Shown here piece after piece: positions 12,122-24,700 of a DNA stretch of 64,000 bases. The DNA comes from Agelaius tricolor (Eukaryota > Chordata > Aves > Passeriformes > Icteridae), in assembly GCA_023055355.1 (NCBI GenBank), contig JALJCS010000004.1, forward strand, positions 34,652,244-34,716,243, given 5' to 3'. The notes under the pieces are model-generated. The model saw only the letters and a list, made by a program, of their open reading frames with translations, made no database searches and was not told the DNA's origin. The position numbers were made by a program, and so were the translations under genes. How positions within the stretch are numbered: the first letter of the stretch is position 1; every line of letters begins with the position of its first letter.

Positions 12122-13084
12122 GTACATTAGGTACTCCACTCCCCTAAGTTTCCAAGAAGACAGGTGGCTAGCCTGAGGGCAGGATAAAGCACTGAGAGAT
12201 AATGCATCAGCTCTTCTGAGTCCAAAATTACATTAGTTTTTAAAATTAAATTCTTGACATTGTTTCATTTGATCCAACCTTTACTCTCCCTCCAAGAACA
12301 CTTGCACTGGCCACATTCTTTGAAGGATATTTTAAGTGCTGTGCCAGCCCTAAAAGACATACTGATTTTTAAAGTTATGGCATTTTTATTTCTTCTCCCT
12401 TCCAAAACCAAATTCTTCCTGCTCCTTAAAAAAAAATCCATATATTTGTGTCAGATACAAGGCACAAACAACTATCTCTTATCTTCTCCCCCAACAGACA
12501 TACCATATAATTAAAATAAGCCACACACTAAAAACATATTTGCCATCTGAATTTAGAAACTCCCATGGAGCAAAAAAGTACACACGACAAACCCTACATA
12601 ATAAAAATGCTCCCACCCATTTATTCTAGCACACACTTCACGAGTACTGACAAATACCTTGCAATGACACCACGTTCATTTCTCAATTACTAAAGGGGTA
12701 ACAATTATCTTTGACAGTAATATATCTTCATGATTACATGACATCACCGTGCTGTTAAAATGACTCAAGGCCCAAGGAGTGTATCACAGAAGGTCCCCTT
12801 TGGAGCCCCTGTGCTGAGCTGTGTTAAAACCACACTCGCCAGCTACTCAAAGTGCAAGGGAGGGTACATTTCCAGTAATGGCCTTTGTCCCAAGGTGCAC
12901 GAGACTCTCACGACAACATGCTCCAAACAAACATTGACAGAGCAGGGAATGACAAGCTGCTGTTCACTTACCTTTTGTCAGCTTTGGGTATGCTTTGATA
13001 AGCAATGATGTGCAAGGTCAAACTTCCCTTCAAGCCACTGTATTAAAGATGATTTTTCCCAACACATTATAATATAACATAGGA
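12122..13084. other. Intergenic DNA after the retrovirus
   Basis: AT-rich sequence without recognisable coding content. I looked here for a 3' LTR matching 6591-7140 and for env and saw neither. Confidence 0.5.
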
Positions 13085-13148
13085 GTATATGTTTATTTTT
13101 ATATTTATATATGCATATATATGTATTTTATATATATATGTGTGTGTA
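13085..13148. repeat. AT/TG-rich microsatellite
   Basis: Runs of TATATATG, TTTATAT and a short TGTGTGTG tract, followed by ACACAGACACAG. This is low-complexity simple-repeat sequence; open frames across it have no meaning. Confidence 0.75.
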
Positions 13149-13724
13149 CACAGACACAGATATAAACAGATATGTAACAGAAAAAGAAAAGTACATAGAA
13201 AACCCAAGAAAATTGGGAACCCGATTTGTAACAGAGAACGAAGGTTTCATAAGCCTCTACAGTCATGTACTTACTTTTCCTGTGGCAGTTGTATTTAAAT
13301 CAATTATAAACAAGTGTGAAGAAGAACACAGTTGCTTTTGTTTATTTACAAATTGTTAATTTTCTTTCCAAACTGTTTGATAAATGACACACTAGGACTG
13401 CAAATAGGTTTGACAAATCAGCTGTCTTCAATAAAAACATCTAAAATAAGCAAGATTTGACATTGCTCTGTTGAGAAGTCCTAGTGATTTGAGCAGGAGT
13501 AAGACAATTTCTAATTTCTCTTAAGTATTTTTTAAGTCTTGAGGAAGAACTGATTTATAGACTATATGTGGGGAATCTTCGTAACAAATATTATGCCTTC
13601 TGAAAGTGTAAACTAGGAACTCTAATTTCTCAATAAATTGAGTAGAACAAAATCAGAACAAAAGCCTGGCTGGCACTGTACAGACTGCAGGAACTGCTTA
13701 CAGGTGCCAAAGACCATTAGTTTG

Positions 13725-14066
13725 CTATAGAATCATAGAGTAATTTGTGTTGGAAGAGATCTTTAATGATCATCTAGTACAATGCCATTCCATGGGCAGG
13801 GACACCTTTTATAAGACCAGGTTGCTCAAAGCCCCATTCAACCTGGCCTTGAACTCTTCCAGAAATGCCCCATCCACAATGTCTCTTGGCAGCCTATTCC
13901 ACTGTCCCACCACCTCACAGTAAAGAATCGCTTTCTTATCACTTATCTAAATCTACCTTCTTTTTAGCTAAACATCTTAGCCCTTGTCCTATCACTACAG
14001 GTAAAATGTTTCTCCCTACCTTTCTCAAAAGCCCCTTCTACATTAGGCAGCAATAAGGTCTCTCTT
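13725..14066 (-). repeat. CR1 LINE 3' fragment, antisense
   Basis: It begins with TATAGAATCATAGAG, the reverse complement of the CR1 terminal octamers. It then shows the familiar antisense CR1 blocks: 'accaggttgctcaaagccc', 'aacctggccttgaac', the 'catccacaat' block and 'cccttgtcctatcactac'. It is 5'-truncated at the right-hand side. Confidence 0.85.
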
Positions 14067-15578
14067 ATAAGACAGGTTGATAGTGTTCTCTGATATTAAA
14101 GTCTCCTGACATTCTCTTTTGTAAGCTCCATTTTTAATTGTTTGGGAATCTAATGATTTTATATTAATATAAAAATTTGAAGGAAGTTATCTTCCCATCA
14201 ATTACATGTTTCTGACACCTCTACAAGAAACTAGACAAATTACAAATCTATGCTGGTATCATTTCCTTACACTCACCTGGAGCAAAGTCCAGAGCTGCTT
14301 GCAGTGACACGTGCTTCTACACACAGCCACAGGACTTCTCCTGTCATGATCTGTCACAGGACAGCTGGGAACAGATTTTACTTAGCAACAGCAATAAATA
14401 CTTTTCTCATGTGTGCTTAGTTTCTTCCACTGTTGCTGGACCCAAGAAAGAGAGAGAAAGAGCTGTCTGCTCTGAATATAAAGGGGACAAAAAGATGGAC
14501 TGGATGGAATAAATCAAGAGTGTACTAAGAATGAAAACTGTAACAGGGCACTGGCCAGAAAGCACCAGCTACAGCTGGTGGATGAGAAAGACTGACCACT
14601 CCTTAGTAATAGAGATCTGAGAGGAAAAACTCTGGAGACTAGTAAAGGGAGGCTAAATAAAAAGCGAAATGAGAAGACTACAGCTCACTGTACAAGGTGA
14701 TTAAAAGCAGGATTAAATGCCTCTGAAGTGGTTTATAATGGTAAAGTAAATAAAATGGCACTGAAAGTGAGACAGGGAGGTAGGCTGCAGGGATGGGCTA
14801 TGACTTTCCCAGTGTTTAGCTAGAAGGCTGGGACTTAGATGAGAAATCCATAAACTGTGTGGGTGACAAACAGGAACTTGTGTGGAAGACAAACAGGAAC
14901 TGTGCTTTAAGCATGCAGTAATTTATAACAAAGACTCAAAACCAAGAGGCCCTTAATGTCAATTTGAACACCCAAAACTTCCCAGTGCCATTTACCTTCA
15001 TCTCTCTGTACTCCCAGACATCTACTCCCAACTGTATCTCATGGCCACCACAGAAAGACAAAACCAAAAATATTTATTCTCTTTCAGAACCATGTAAAAC
15101 CAGAACCACAGAGTATATGCATATAAATATAACGCTCATTCAAAAAAGAGGAAAAGAAGGCAATTTTATCACTGCTTGCACACAGAGCATTTTGCAGAAT
15201 AAGGCAGAGAGAGCATTTCTGACTGTAGGTATGAACCAACCAGGGTTGAACACATGCTTTTAATTCTGGAATTTGGTAAGCAGTGTTCTTGATTTGATGA
15301 CCATGAAAATGTTCAAAATTCTTATCTGTGCAGATAAACAGAAAATACTGATGACATTACTTTGTGCTTAATTTTGTTCCTGAAATACCTATTTACAAAA
15401 CCAAAGGGAAGTTGGTGTATTCTAAGCTTAAGTAAAGCTGCAAAGTGAAAACATCTTACTTAACCTTTCTTACTGGTTCATGCCAGTGTACTACCACAAA
15501 ATGCTTGGGGGTTAAGCAGCAATTAGACATTTTCCTGCCTATCTGTCATATGACGCATGTAACACATAGATGACATAT
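14067..15578. other. Intergenic DNA
   Basis: No gene seen. It contains a short tandem duplication at 14856-14901. The 99-codon open frame at 14964-15263 has no recognisable features. Confidence 0.5.
14856..14901. repeat. 23-bp tandem duplication, two copies
   Basis: Two adjacent 23-base units, each ending in GACAAACAGGAACT, differ at only a few central bases (GGGT versus GGAA). It looks like a local slippage duplication. Confidence 0.75.
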
Positions 15579-16068
15579 CTGGGCCCAGTGCTGTTTGACG
15601 TGCTCATCCATGACTTCGATGAAGGGCCAGATGCCTCCCCAGAGAACTTGCTGACAACACAAAGCTGGGAGGAGTCACTGTTATCCGGAGTGCTGTGCAG
15701 CCACCCATGACAGACGGGACCTCATCAATGTCTTTAATGATCTGAAGGGAGGCTGTCAAGAAGATGGACCATGCTTTTCACAGTTGTGCCAAGCAACAGA
15801 AGAAATGTAACAGGCAAAAACTGATGCACAGGACGTTCCTCATGAACATGAGCAAGAATTTCTCTACTGTGAGGGCGACAGAGCACTGAACAGATTCACC
15901 AGAGAAGGTGTGGAGTCTCCTTCTCCAGAAGTATTCAAAAGCTGACTGGACAGGACAAAATCCTGAGTAATGCACTCCAGAGGAACCTGCTTGGGCAGGG
16001 AGACTAGATGAGATGATTTCTATGGCCTTTTCCAATATGCCCTGTTCTAAGATTCCACGATTCTGGGA
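15579..16068 (+). repeat. CR1 LINE fragment with end of ORF2, sense
   Basis: The left end still encodes part of the CR1 reverse transcriptase: LGPVLFDVLIHDFDEG can be read from 15579 and DNTKLGG-type sequence follows in a decayed frame (the canonical word there is ADDTKLGG). The right part is the CR1 3' region: 'agagcactgaacagattc', 'agaaggtgtggagtctcc', ending in a degenerate octamer pair (GATTCCACGATTCTGGGA). It lies immediately upstream of the CpG-rich F2RL1 promoter. Confidence 0.85.
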
Positions 16069-16119
16069 TGTTATAACACGGAAGAATAAGAAACCTGGAA
16101 GGCACAACACAGTGTGTTA

Positions 16120-17050
16120 CGAGGCAGCCGAAGTAACACGCCCCCACTGAACGCTGCTGGGCCCTGCCGGTGTGGCACAGAACAATCCTGCCCTGCTCCA
16201 GCAGCAGCCTGGCACGGACCGCTCCTGCAGCCGCGCCGCTCAGCTAGACTGGGCAGTGAGGGGCCGTTTACAGCGCAGTCCCCGCGGGCAGGGCCCACCG
16301 GCGGGCTCGGGGACGGGCGACCGCGGGCGCAGCGTGAGCAGGGTAAGAGCCGGGACCCCCGGAGCTGCTCCGCCCCTCAGCGGCCGAGCGGTTGCCAGGC
16401 ACGGCCTGACGGTGACCAACAACCTGCGGGGGCTGCTGCGCACCCGCCATTTTGCGCCGGGCTAACCGGAGGCGGCAGCGAGCGACTCCCACCATTTCGG
16501 GACTGCGCCGCCACCCTCGGCCGAGAGGGAAGGGCCCGACCTGGCCCCGCCCACCACGGGGCTGGTCCTGGGCCCGGCCGCGCCCTCCGCCCCGCCCCGC
16601 TCAGGTATCAGGTGAAACTGGCCGGGAGTGGGGGCCGAGTGGCGGCGGCCGGAGCGCGGTGAGATGGCTGCACGCCGTGGGTTGTGCCTGGTGCTGCTGT
16701 TCTGTGTGCTGCTGCGAGCTGCCGCCACTGCTGAAGGTGAGCGGAGCGGCGTGAGCTGCCAGCTCGGCTGGCATCAGCGGGGCGGCGAGCGCGGCACCCC
16801 GGCGGGCTCGGCCGCCCCTCAGCCGCGGGCGGGGGCACGGCGGGGCGCTCGGCGGGGCAGGTGTTTGGCCTGTCTGGGGTTCGGGGAGCCCGGAACGGAG
16901 AGGGTTGGAAAGCTCGTGTGGGTGGCAGTGTGGCTGCCGGGACCCGCGGGCAGGGCTCCCTGGCCGTCGGGGAAAGCGCTTCACGGGCAAGCACAGCCTG
17001 GCGCCTCGAGCAGCCCGCAGCCCTCTCAGGGCTTGTGGGACGCGTGGGGC
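16120..17050 (+). promoter_or_regulatory. CpG-island promoter of F2RL1
   Basis: Base composition switches abruptly from AT-rich to very GC- and CpG-rich, including consecutive GC boxes (CCGCCCCGCCCCGC, 16588-16601), about 65-75 bases before the start codon. There is no TATA box. The island spans exon 1 and the start of intron 1. This is the common layout of a CpG-island promoter; the exact transcription start cannot be read from the sequence. Confidence 0.75.
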
Positions 17051-20000
17051 TTGGCTTCACTCGCCTTGTAGAGAATCGTGGAACGGTCTGGCTTGGAAGG
17101 GACCGAAAAGCTCCCGTCTAGTTCCAACCCTTCCCCTCTGTCCCGGGCAGGGACAACTTCCACTAGACCAGTTTGCTTAGAGCCCTGTCTAGCCTGGCCT
17201 TGAACACTGGCGCAGACGGGACATCCATAACTTCTGTGGGCAACCTGTTCCAGCCCCTCACCACCCTCACATAAAGAGTTTCTTCCTACCGTGTAGTCTA
17301 AATCTGCTCTCTTTCTATTTAAAACCATTTCGTCTGGTCCTGTCACTTAGTGGCCTTGTAAAATGCCCCTGTCCAACCTTCTTATAGTCCCCTTCCCGCC
17401 TCCCCTTGCGATAAACATGAAAAATCTTTAAAGACCATGTTAGGTTTTTTTCCCTGATTTAAAAAGCTAGGATTCTCTTTAAATTTTTTAGTCTGTGCTA
17501 TTGCTTGTTGAACATAAGTGCAGTTTGAGGAAAAAAGCCTTAACTATATTAATATTTCACTGCTTGAAGTTAACTTTTTGCCACGTTTTGTAATAAACCC
17601 CATTGCCATATCTGTGCATACCTTTTCGCTGTGTCCTTCCATATTTCATTTACCGGGCTTATTTACCTAATAAAATCATATGCGTAAAGATTGTGCAAAT
17701 ATTGAAGCCAAGCACAGGATATACGTTATATACGTATTGAAGCCAAGCATACGTCATATTTTCTCAAGGGATCGATAATAGGTAACTGCAAATTGTGTTC
17801 TTCAGAGCGGAGTTCCTGAATCAAGCTGCCATTTAATAGCCTAATTGTCTGACCTGGACGGAGTAAGGAATTTGGAATTCTCGGGGAAGAGGGAGAGAGG
17901 TTAAAGATCCAAAACCCAGAATAATCTTAAATTTAGTCCTGTTGGGAGTATTACTACCACGAGTAAACTAGTTAATTTTTTGCTGTCACTTTTGTGTCTG
18001 CAGGGTAGGCATAATCCTGTGTTTGGTTTGTAGTGGGTTATATCTTCTGGACAAATGGCAGAGGTGTTGAAACAGTCTTTTGTGGGAGGAGAGAGTAACG
18101 CTTTTCCCATGGGCAGATTAGCAAGTCAACTGCATTCTCTGTATGTGAGTCAAGCAGGGTGAAACTCAGTCTTGGAAAAGAGCTTGATTGTTATGGAAAA
18201 CGCCAAGTGGTGAATGAGTAAAGAAAGGATGTAGAAATGCACATACCTAACAAAGGATTGGTTGCTCAGTGAGGGAGTGTTAACTGCAGGGTAACAGGAC
18301 ACTGTGTCCTTATATGTATAGGTTGCTAGTTGGTCTGAAAAAAAGCTGCCCAGTATGTTTTGAGGCTCGAATTAAAGTCAGCATAAAAACAAGACTTGGT
18401 TTGTGAAATCACTCTGTCTTACAAAGTAGAATAAAACAAACCTTTGTCTCTATGCTGACACTCTTGCAGTACAAAGTCCTGTCTGTGGTTCAGGTATCTG
18501 TGCATCCACTTTAGTGTACCTCTTACTGTAGTGTCTCACACTAACACTTCAGGACTTTTTGATGAGGCTTTTTATTTTTTTCCTACCTAACCTCTGAACT
18601 TCAATTGCAAAGCGTTGTTTTATATCTGATCATAAAACTTTAGTAATAACAAAGTGGTATTATTTACTCTTCTGGTTCTCTACAATAATTTGAGTCTTTG
18701 GAATGGGATAAAAATAGCATGACTGGAATTTGATGGTATCGACCACTTTCTGATGGACAGGTACTTAACATAGCACTGTATGTTGCATTTTATTACTGTA
18801 TCCTGATCACTGCTATCAACTTAGTCTGTAGGGTCTGCTTCCAAGCATCTCCCAGGATCTTTCTCAGCTAAGCTGTGAGCCTAATAAATCAGCATTGCTT
18901 AGCTCATTATCACTTCAGTATCTGGTATCTGTAAGCTATGTCCTTTAGGGTGGTTTTATGGGTTCTCCTGTTCATAGCTCAGCATAGGGAACTAGGATTG
19001 CTGCATTATAATTAACTTTTGCAGTACAGTGAACAGTATGCGGATGTGGTCATGGGGCTTGAATGTCTGAACGGAGAATTTTTATTATTCTGCTTTGTTT
19101 GTTGTAATTACACCACATATAGACCAAAATGACTATTTGGCATTTGTATTAATTTTCTTTAGGATGGTGGTTTTGTTAGTATAATTTAAGCCTCTGTCTT
19201 CATGCAGTCTACTGCAAAGATTTGTCCATGTCATTGTACAGGCAAAAAGTTTTCTTGCACCTCAGTTTTCCAGAGAAGGCTGCCTGGGTCTGGAGATCTT
19301 TAAGTGCTCAAGTGAATCAAAGTTAACTGAATTCAAAATTCTCAAGAGTGTGCATATTTCTGTATGCATTTTCAGAAGGTTGCAGAGTCTAGACAGGAAT
19401 CAATGCTGTACATCAGACTTTTGCAGTTATAATTTGAAAGGAACAGCCATCTAAAGTGGACTGCCTTGTGGAATCTGTACTGAGAAACACACGCTTGTGT
19501 ATTTACATATTGTGTAAGAATTCTTTAAAATGTAAGGTGGAAGCATTTTTTCATTTGGAACTGTATTAATAATTTTTAACAAAGGGGGAGGCTGTGCTTC
19601 AACATTGTTCATGGCTGCTCACTGTTCAGGCACTCAAAAAGACTCTTTTTATATTACAATTGGGGGGCTTTGGCTAAACAAAACCACAAATATTGATTGA
19701 AAGTTTAGAAATAATCCTCCCTAAACCAGTCAGCTTCCATGTCCGTACAGTTTAGCTGTGTGGAATGGATGTCAATAGGTGAATGTCTAACTTTTCAGAA
19801 TGGTGTGGATTCCAGGATATTGCTTGTGCAGTTTAGCCTGTTAGCAGAGGAGGACTGTGCTGTGTGTGCAGAGGTTCTGAACTGGGCTGTTCAAAGTCTG
19901 TCCTACAGGACTCGAGTCAGGAGCACCTGCCTCACCCATACAGCTTGTAAGCTCCCACAGCATTCAAAGAGGCAGAGCAAAGCTTGTAGTGACAGCAGTT

Positions 20001-21794
20001 TGTGTATGAAGCAACCTTAGGTGTCAGTCAGCTCTACCACCTGATACTTCGAGTAAAAATCACAGGGAGCAACTCTCCTCAAGGAGATCCCAGATGCTTT
20101 TGCAACTTCATGCACAGAGATAGTGTGTTCAAATTTCTGTTTGGATACACTGTAATGTGTGGCATGCCATAGAGAGGGCTTTGGACATGGCATTCTGACT
20201 TTCAGTTTTAGCTTGTCTGAAAGGTAATATGTTCTCTTTTAACTGCATACCTGATTTTTGGGCCATCTAAACTGGCAAAGCTACTGCAGTTAAATTAGCC
20301 TGCTGTGACCCAGCACTCAGGTGATCTGGCTCTTCTCTGTGAAAAGCTAATGGTGCCCTGGGGTAGTTGAAGCAGTTTCTACTGTAACTGTTCAGGTGGT
20401 AGGAGCCTTTTAACAAGGCATTTTTAATATCACTGGTGACATGGAGAAGTGTTTTGGTTTCTGGTAGAATCCTTGAATTCTTGAAGGGATAAAGGTTGTC
20501 CTTTGGGTAATAAATTTAAAAGAAAAGGAAGATAAATCATCAAGTGTTTGAATATCAGTTTTAATTCTTCTGCTGATGAGGCTGTCTGTAAATGTTCAGA
20601 GCAAATCGTTGTATCTAGTTTATTTCTTAAAAGGGCAAAAAGTCTGTACTTTAACACCAGTAACAACTTTTTTTTTTTTTTTTAATTTTAGAGAATGATG
20701 GCTCCAGCAAACCAAAAGGAAGAAGTTTCATTGGCTATAAGGTTCCAATTGCAAATAATTCAGAAGAGTTATACAAGGTGGATGAATTTGTAGCAGAAGT
20801 CCTCACAGGAAAGCTGACTACAGTTTTTATTCCCATTGTTTATATACTTGTCTTTATAATTGGCTTGCCGAGCAATGCCATGGCCCTCTGGGTCTTTTTT
20901 TTCCGAACAAAGAAGAAACATCCGGCTGTGATTTATATGGTTAACTTGGCATTGGCAGACCTTCTTTTTGTTGTCTGGTTCCCACTGAAGATTTCATACC
21001 ATCTAAACGGTAATAACTGGCTATTTGGTGAAGGTCTCTGCAAAGTATTTGTTGGATTTTTCTATGGAAATATGTACTGTTCCATCCTTTTCATGACATG
21101 TCTCAGTGTACAACGGTATTGGGTTGTAGTGAACCCCATAGTGAATTCAAAAAAGAAATCAGAAATTGCTTTGGGTATCTCCATTGCTATCTGGATACTG
21201 ATTTTGTTGGGCAACATACCATTGTATCTTGTTAATCAGACAGCATATATTTCAAATCTAAACATCACAACCTGCCATGATGTGTTGCCTGAAAATGTTT
21301 TGGCTCATGATATGTTCAGTTATTTCCTCTCACTTGCAATTGGACTCTTCTTAATCCCGGCTATCATCACTGCTGTCGCATACATTCTAATGATTAAGAC
21401 CCTGAGCGCTTCCATCATAGATGTAAGCACTGGGAAGAAACGAAAAAGAGCAATCAAACTCATTATTGTTGTCCTGTCCATGTATCTCATCTGTTTTACA
21501 CCTAGCAATGTGCTGATTATTGTGCACTATTCACTCCTCAAGACCTACAGCCAGAGCCATCTGTATGTGTGGTACATAACTGCGCTGTGTCTTTCCGCTT
21601 TGAATAGTGGTATCGATCCATTCATCTACTATTATATTTCAAAAGACTTCAGAGACAACCTTAAATATGCTCTTCTTTGCCGAAGTGTGCGAACTACACA
21701 GAGGATGCAAGTGTCTCTCTCATCAAGCAAGTACCTCAAGAAATCAAATTCTTACTCTTCAAACTCAAGTAGGACCAATAAATCAACCTACTGA
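16664..21794 (+). CDS. F2RL1: Protease-activated receptor 2 (two coding exons)
   Basis: PAR2 is a plasma-membrane GPCR switched on when trypsin-like proteases cut its extracellular N-terminus and expose a tethered ligand. Exon 1 is 16664-16736 (signal peptide rich in Leu; donor GTGAGC). Exon 2 is 20692-21794, after a long T tract and AG. The join is phase 1 and gives 391 residues, against 397 in human. The cleavage site is GR|SFIGYK at residues 35/36 (human R36|S37 with SLIGKV). Seven membrane segments follow, with the TM3 cysteine in EGLCKVFVGFFYG, the second-loop NITTCHDVL with its glycosylation site, SVQRYWVVVNP in place of DRY, and DPFIYY at the end of TM7. The tail is Ser-rich. FFYGNMYCSILFMTCLSVQRYW and the CHDVLPE block are near-identical to human PAR2, not to F2R or F2RL2. 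The next gene, S100Z, matches human order. The ATG at 16664 is the first in frame and is followed by a good signal peptide. Confidence 0.97.
17071..17400 (-). repeat. CR1 LINE 3' fragment, antisense, in F2RL1 intron 1
   Basis: It starts with the antisense CR1 end (GAGAATCGTGGAACGG, diverged octamers) and continues through 'cttggaagggacc', 'cactagaccagtttgc', 'agcctggccttgaacac' and 'ctggtcctgtcac'. It sits directly against the downstream edge of the CpG island. Confidence 0.85.
17401..20691 (+). other. Remainder of F2RL1 intron 1
   Basis: AT-rich intron with no exon-like open frame. It ends in a long poly-T/pyrimidine tract (about 20668-20683) and the AG acceptor at 20690-20691. It contains a short direct repeat at 17700-17749. 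Confidence 0.75.
17700..17749. repeat. 15-bp direct repeat with 35-bp spacing
   Basis: TATTGAAGCCAAGCA occurs at 17700-17714 and again at 17735-17749. The sequence between contains a small palindromic ATATACG/TATACGTAT stretch. The most likely origin is local duplication within the intron. Confidence 0.75.
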
Positions 21795-24700
21795 GTTTAA
21801 TCTTAGGAAAGTGAACTTTTGTTATTACTGGTGAAAGGATGTGAGTGACAGTAGACTTTGTACAAGAGACTCTGATGAAACACCTCTGCATTTTAATTAC
21901 ATTGAAGTCTGGAATTTGGAACTGACAGTTGCTTATTTTATGTAGAAATTATAAGCAGATAAATCTTCCTGGGAAACTGGGGGAAAAAAAGAAGACATTT
22001 CAGATGCTGTGCAAAAATGCTGCTGACCTAGAAGTGAGGCTGAAGACATTCTTGTTGAATATAAAAGTTGCTAATAAGCAAAATGTCTCTGGAATATTAC
22101 ACAGTATTGTTAGTGTTTTTAATTGCCAGAAAAATCTGTTTTGTTTAACTGTAACTGTAATCTATTAAGCAGCTGAACAGATTGTGTGTATAGGACCTTG
22201 CTCTGTCTACCTGCTTATACTGATTATCATTTGAAGCTGTAGAGAGAAGTAGAAGAGAATCCTCTTCACCATCTTGGATTAGATTGCTTATTATCTTTGG
22301 TATAATATAATTTATATTTTGTTTTCCAAGTTGTGCTGTAAATACTAACATAGCAAAAACCTATAATGTTATCCTATTTGAGTTGACAAGCTGATCTTAT
22401 CAGCTAGCGCTGGGATAAAATGTTAGTTGAGATTATCCACTGTTACTTAACATTTGCCAGTACATGATCTTATATGGGGATATACAACAAAGTTTTGATG
22501 GATAGATATTTGATTTTATAAAATACGCCTTGTATTTTTTAAGACATCTAAATAAGATTTTTTTTGTAACACATTTGAGTTGAGTGCTCTCTTTTGTTCT
22601 TTTACATGCACTTCAAAAGTAGTTCAACTTGACTAGTTCAGCTTGCCTGGCTTCACATAACAAAGATGATATTCCTAACAATTGTTACAAGCATGACAAC
22701 TGTAGCTGTAATGTCTAAACGGGTTAAGTAAAATTTACCTAATGACACGTTTGTTTGGAGAGCAATGAAAGTAGGATGTTTTGTGATAGTATTTCAGAGG
22801 GCCTAGCTAAAATAGCAATGTATATTAACATATGTCTCATTAAGGAGTGGAGAGTTACTCCAGCTCTAGATGACATGGAACACAAATGCTTCTCAGACAT
22901 AAACAATTTTCTGTTCCTGACAAGTGCAGGGAAATAATTGCATATTTATTACTGAACTGAAGGTGTTAGCACCCTTTCATTCTGGAAAATGAACATACAT
23001 AAGAGGCCACAGTTCACTGGAAGAATTTGAAATTAAGAGTTACACTGTCTTCACAAAAGGCTGTCTGAACTCTTACCATAGTCTGTTCCCTTTATCATGC
23101 TAAGCAGTATGCTTCCTGCTCTATATGCAGTAGTGAGTAATATGAAGAAAGGGCATTCAGTTCATGTACTTACAGACCTACCTGTGCTCTGTCAGGAGTA
23201 CAAAGGTTATAGGTTATGTGTTGTAAAGATGATAGATTGGCAGTGTGTGTCTGTATAATACCACAAAGAGACTGCTCATGATTCACAGATGACTGTTAAA
23301 TGTCTAAAATATGACATGCTTCATATAGCCTGTCTTTTGGGGAACAAAATTTATTTCTTGCATTATTTAATCAGAAGTGCACTAAGCACTCTTTGTATAT
23401 CTATACTTGCTTTGTTTCTTTCCTGTCATTCCTGTCAAATAATTAGACAACTCTATTGCAGCTCCTGTGAAGGAAAGTGCTGATCCTCTTGACCATCTCT
23501 CCCTTCTAGCTTTCACCTGCAGGTTGGCAAAGCAGGCTGCAATGAAGGATCTTTCTTACCTGTGGCAACAGTGGAGGTCTGCCAATGGTACAAGTAAGAA
23601 TTAGACGGTACTGCAGTATGTTGAAAGCTTCTTGAGAAAGAAGTTCTAAAAAATAGAATGATTTCTTTTTAAAATGGGGCTCTGTGATGTGTGACAGATT
23701 TTGGAGAATACTATTCAAAGAGCTCACAGTCATTTAAGTGAAGCTTTCCTTTTGTGTAGCTATATTGCAAATCCTTTTCCTGAATTTAGCATGAATTAGT
23801 TTGCTTCAATTAACAAAGCAGTTAGACTAGTCTGGTTCTTCATTTGATTTTATTTAGTTCCTGGAATTGCTGATTATGTGCCTGTGCAGCCAGGTAGTGG
23901 TAGGGTAAAAAATACAGCCTGTGAGGGTGGAGGTGGTTGCTTAAACCTTTTTGGGAGGGGGAGTGGAGAAGGGGAGGCTGTACCCTTGGGCAGGGTTGGT
24001 TGGTATAAAGGTAATTGTCTTCAGCTTAAAATTAATATATGCCTGAACAGTGCCAACTTTGTAATTCAAACACTAAGAGAACCCAAAAATTCTTCCTGCC
24101 TATTACTGATTAAAGGTTTAGATGCTAAAAAAATAATCAGTGCAACATTCATGAAAGCATCGGGGAGTTGAAAATCAGGTGTATTTTATGTGCACCGTGT
24201 CAAGCTTTCACAAGCAGCTCAAGCTTATGCCGCACCTGAGAAATAGATTAGCCTTTCCCTTAACCCAGCTGTGTGATCACACTGTTTCTTCATACTGTCA
24301 CAAGCAAGTGTGACCTTGGGGTGGACTGGATCGGCTCTGGGTTAAAGTTAAACTAGGAGGATGGTGAAAAGTTTACTTTTGGCTTGGAACAGTATTTGGT
24401 TGTTTTGCTGGATGAGCTCTGTGTCCAGAACAGGAGAGAGGCTCAGACTGTCTCACCATCAACATGCTTCCACTGTGCAACTACAAGGCAAATCAAAGCA
24501 CAGTAGCTGCCTAATCTTCCAAGCAGCAGGGAGCAAGCCTCCACCCATGACCATAGGAATAGCTCTGCTCACTTTGGCTCAGGGTAGATCCAGCTCTGCT
24601 AGAGTAATCTTCTCACCTTCTCCTCTGGAGGTCAACAAGATAGCAAGGCATCAAGGGACATGTCAAGAAAACAGCAGGACTGCTGCACGAGGCACCTGGC

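Noticed and set aside
12122..13084. Possible 3' LTR or env of the retrovirus
   Set aside because: I compared by eye with 6591-7140 and saw no repeated block; a sensitive search could still find a diverged copy.
16114..17071. Several long open frames on both strands around F2RL1 exon 1
   Set aside because: They are due to the CpG island having few stop codons; only the frame with the signal peptide at 16664 joins to a receptor exon.
20778..20780. ATG at 20778 as the start of the receptor
   Set aside because: Reading upstream across the AG at 20690-20691 gives the tethered-ligand region and joins in phase with the signal-peptide exon at 16664, so this ATG is internal.
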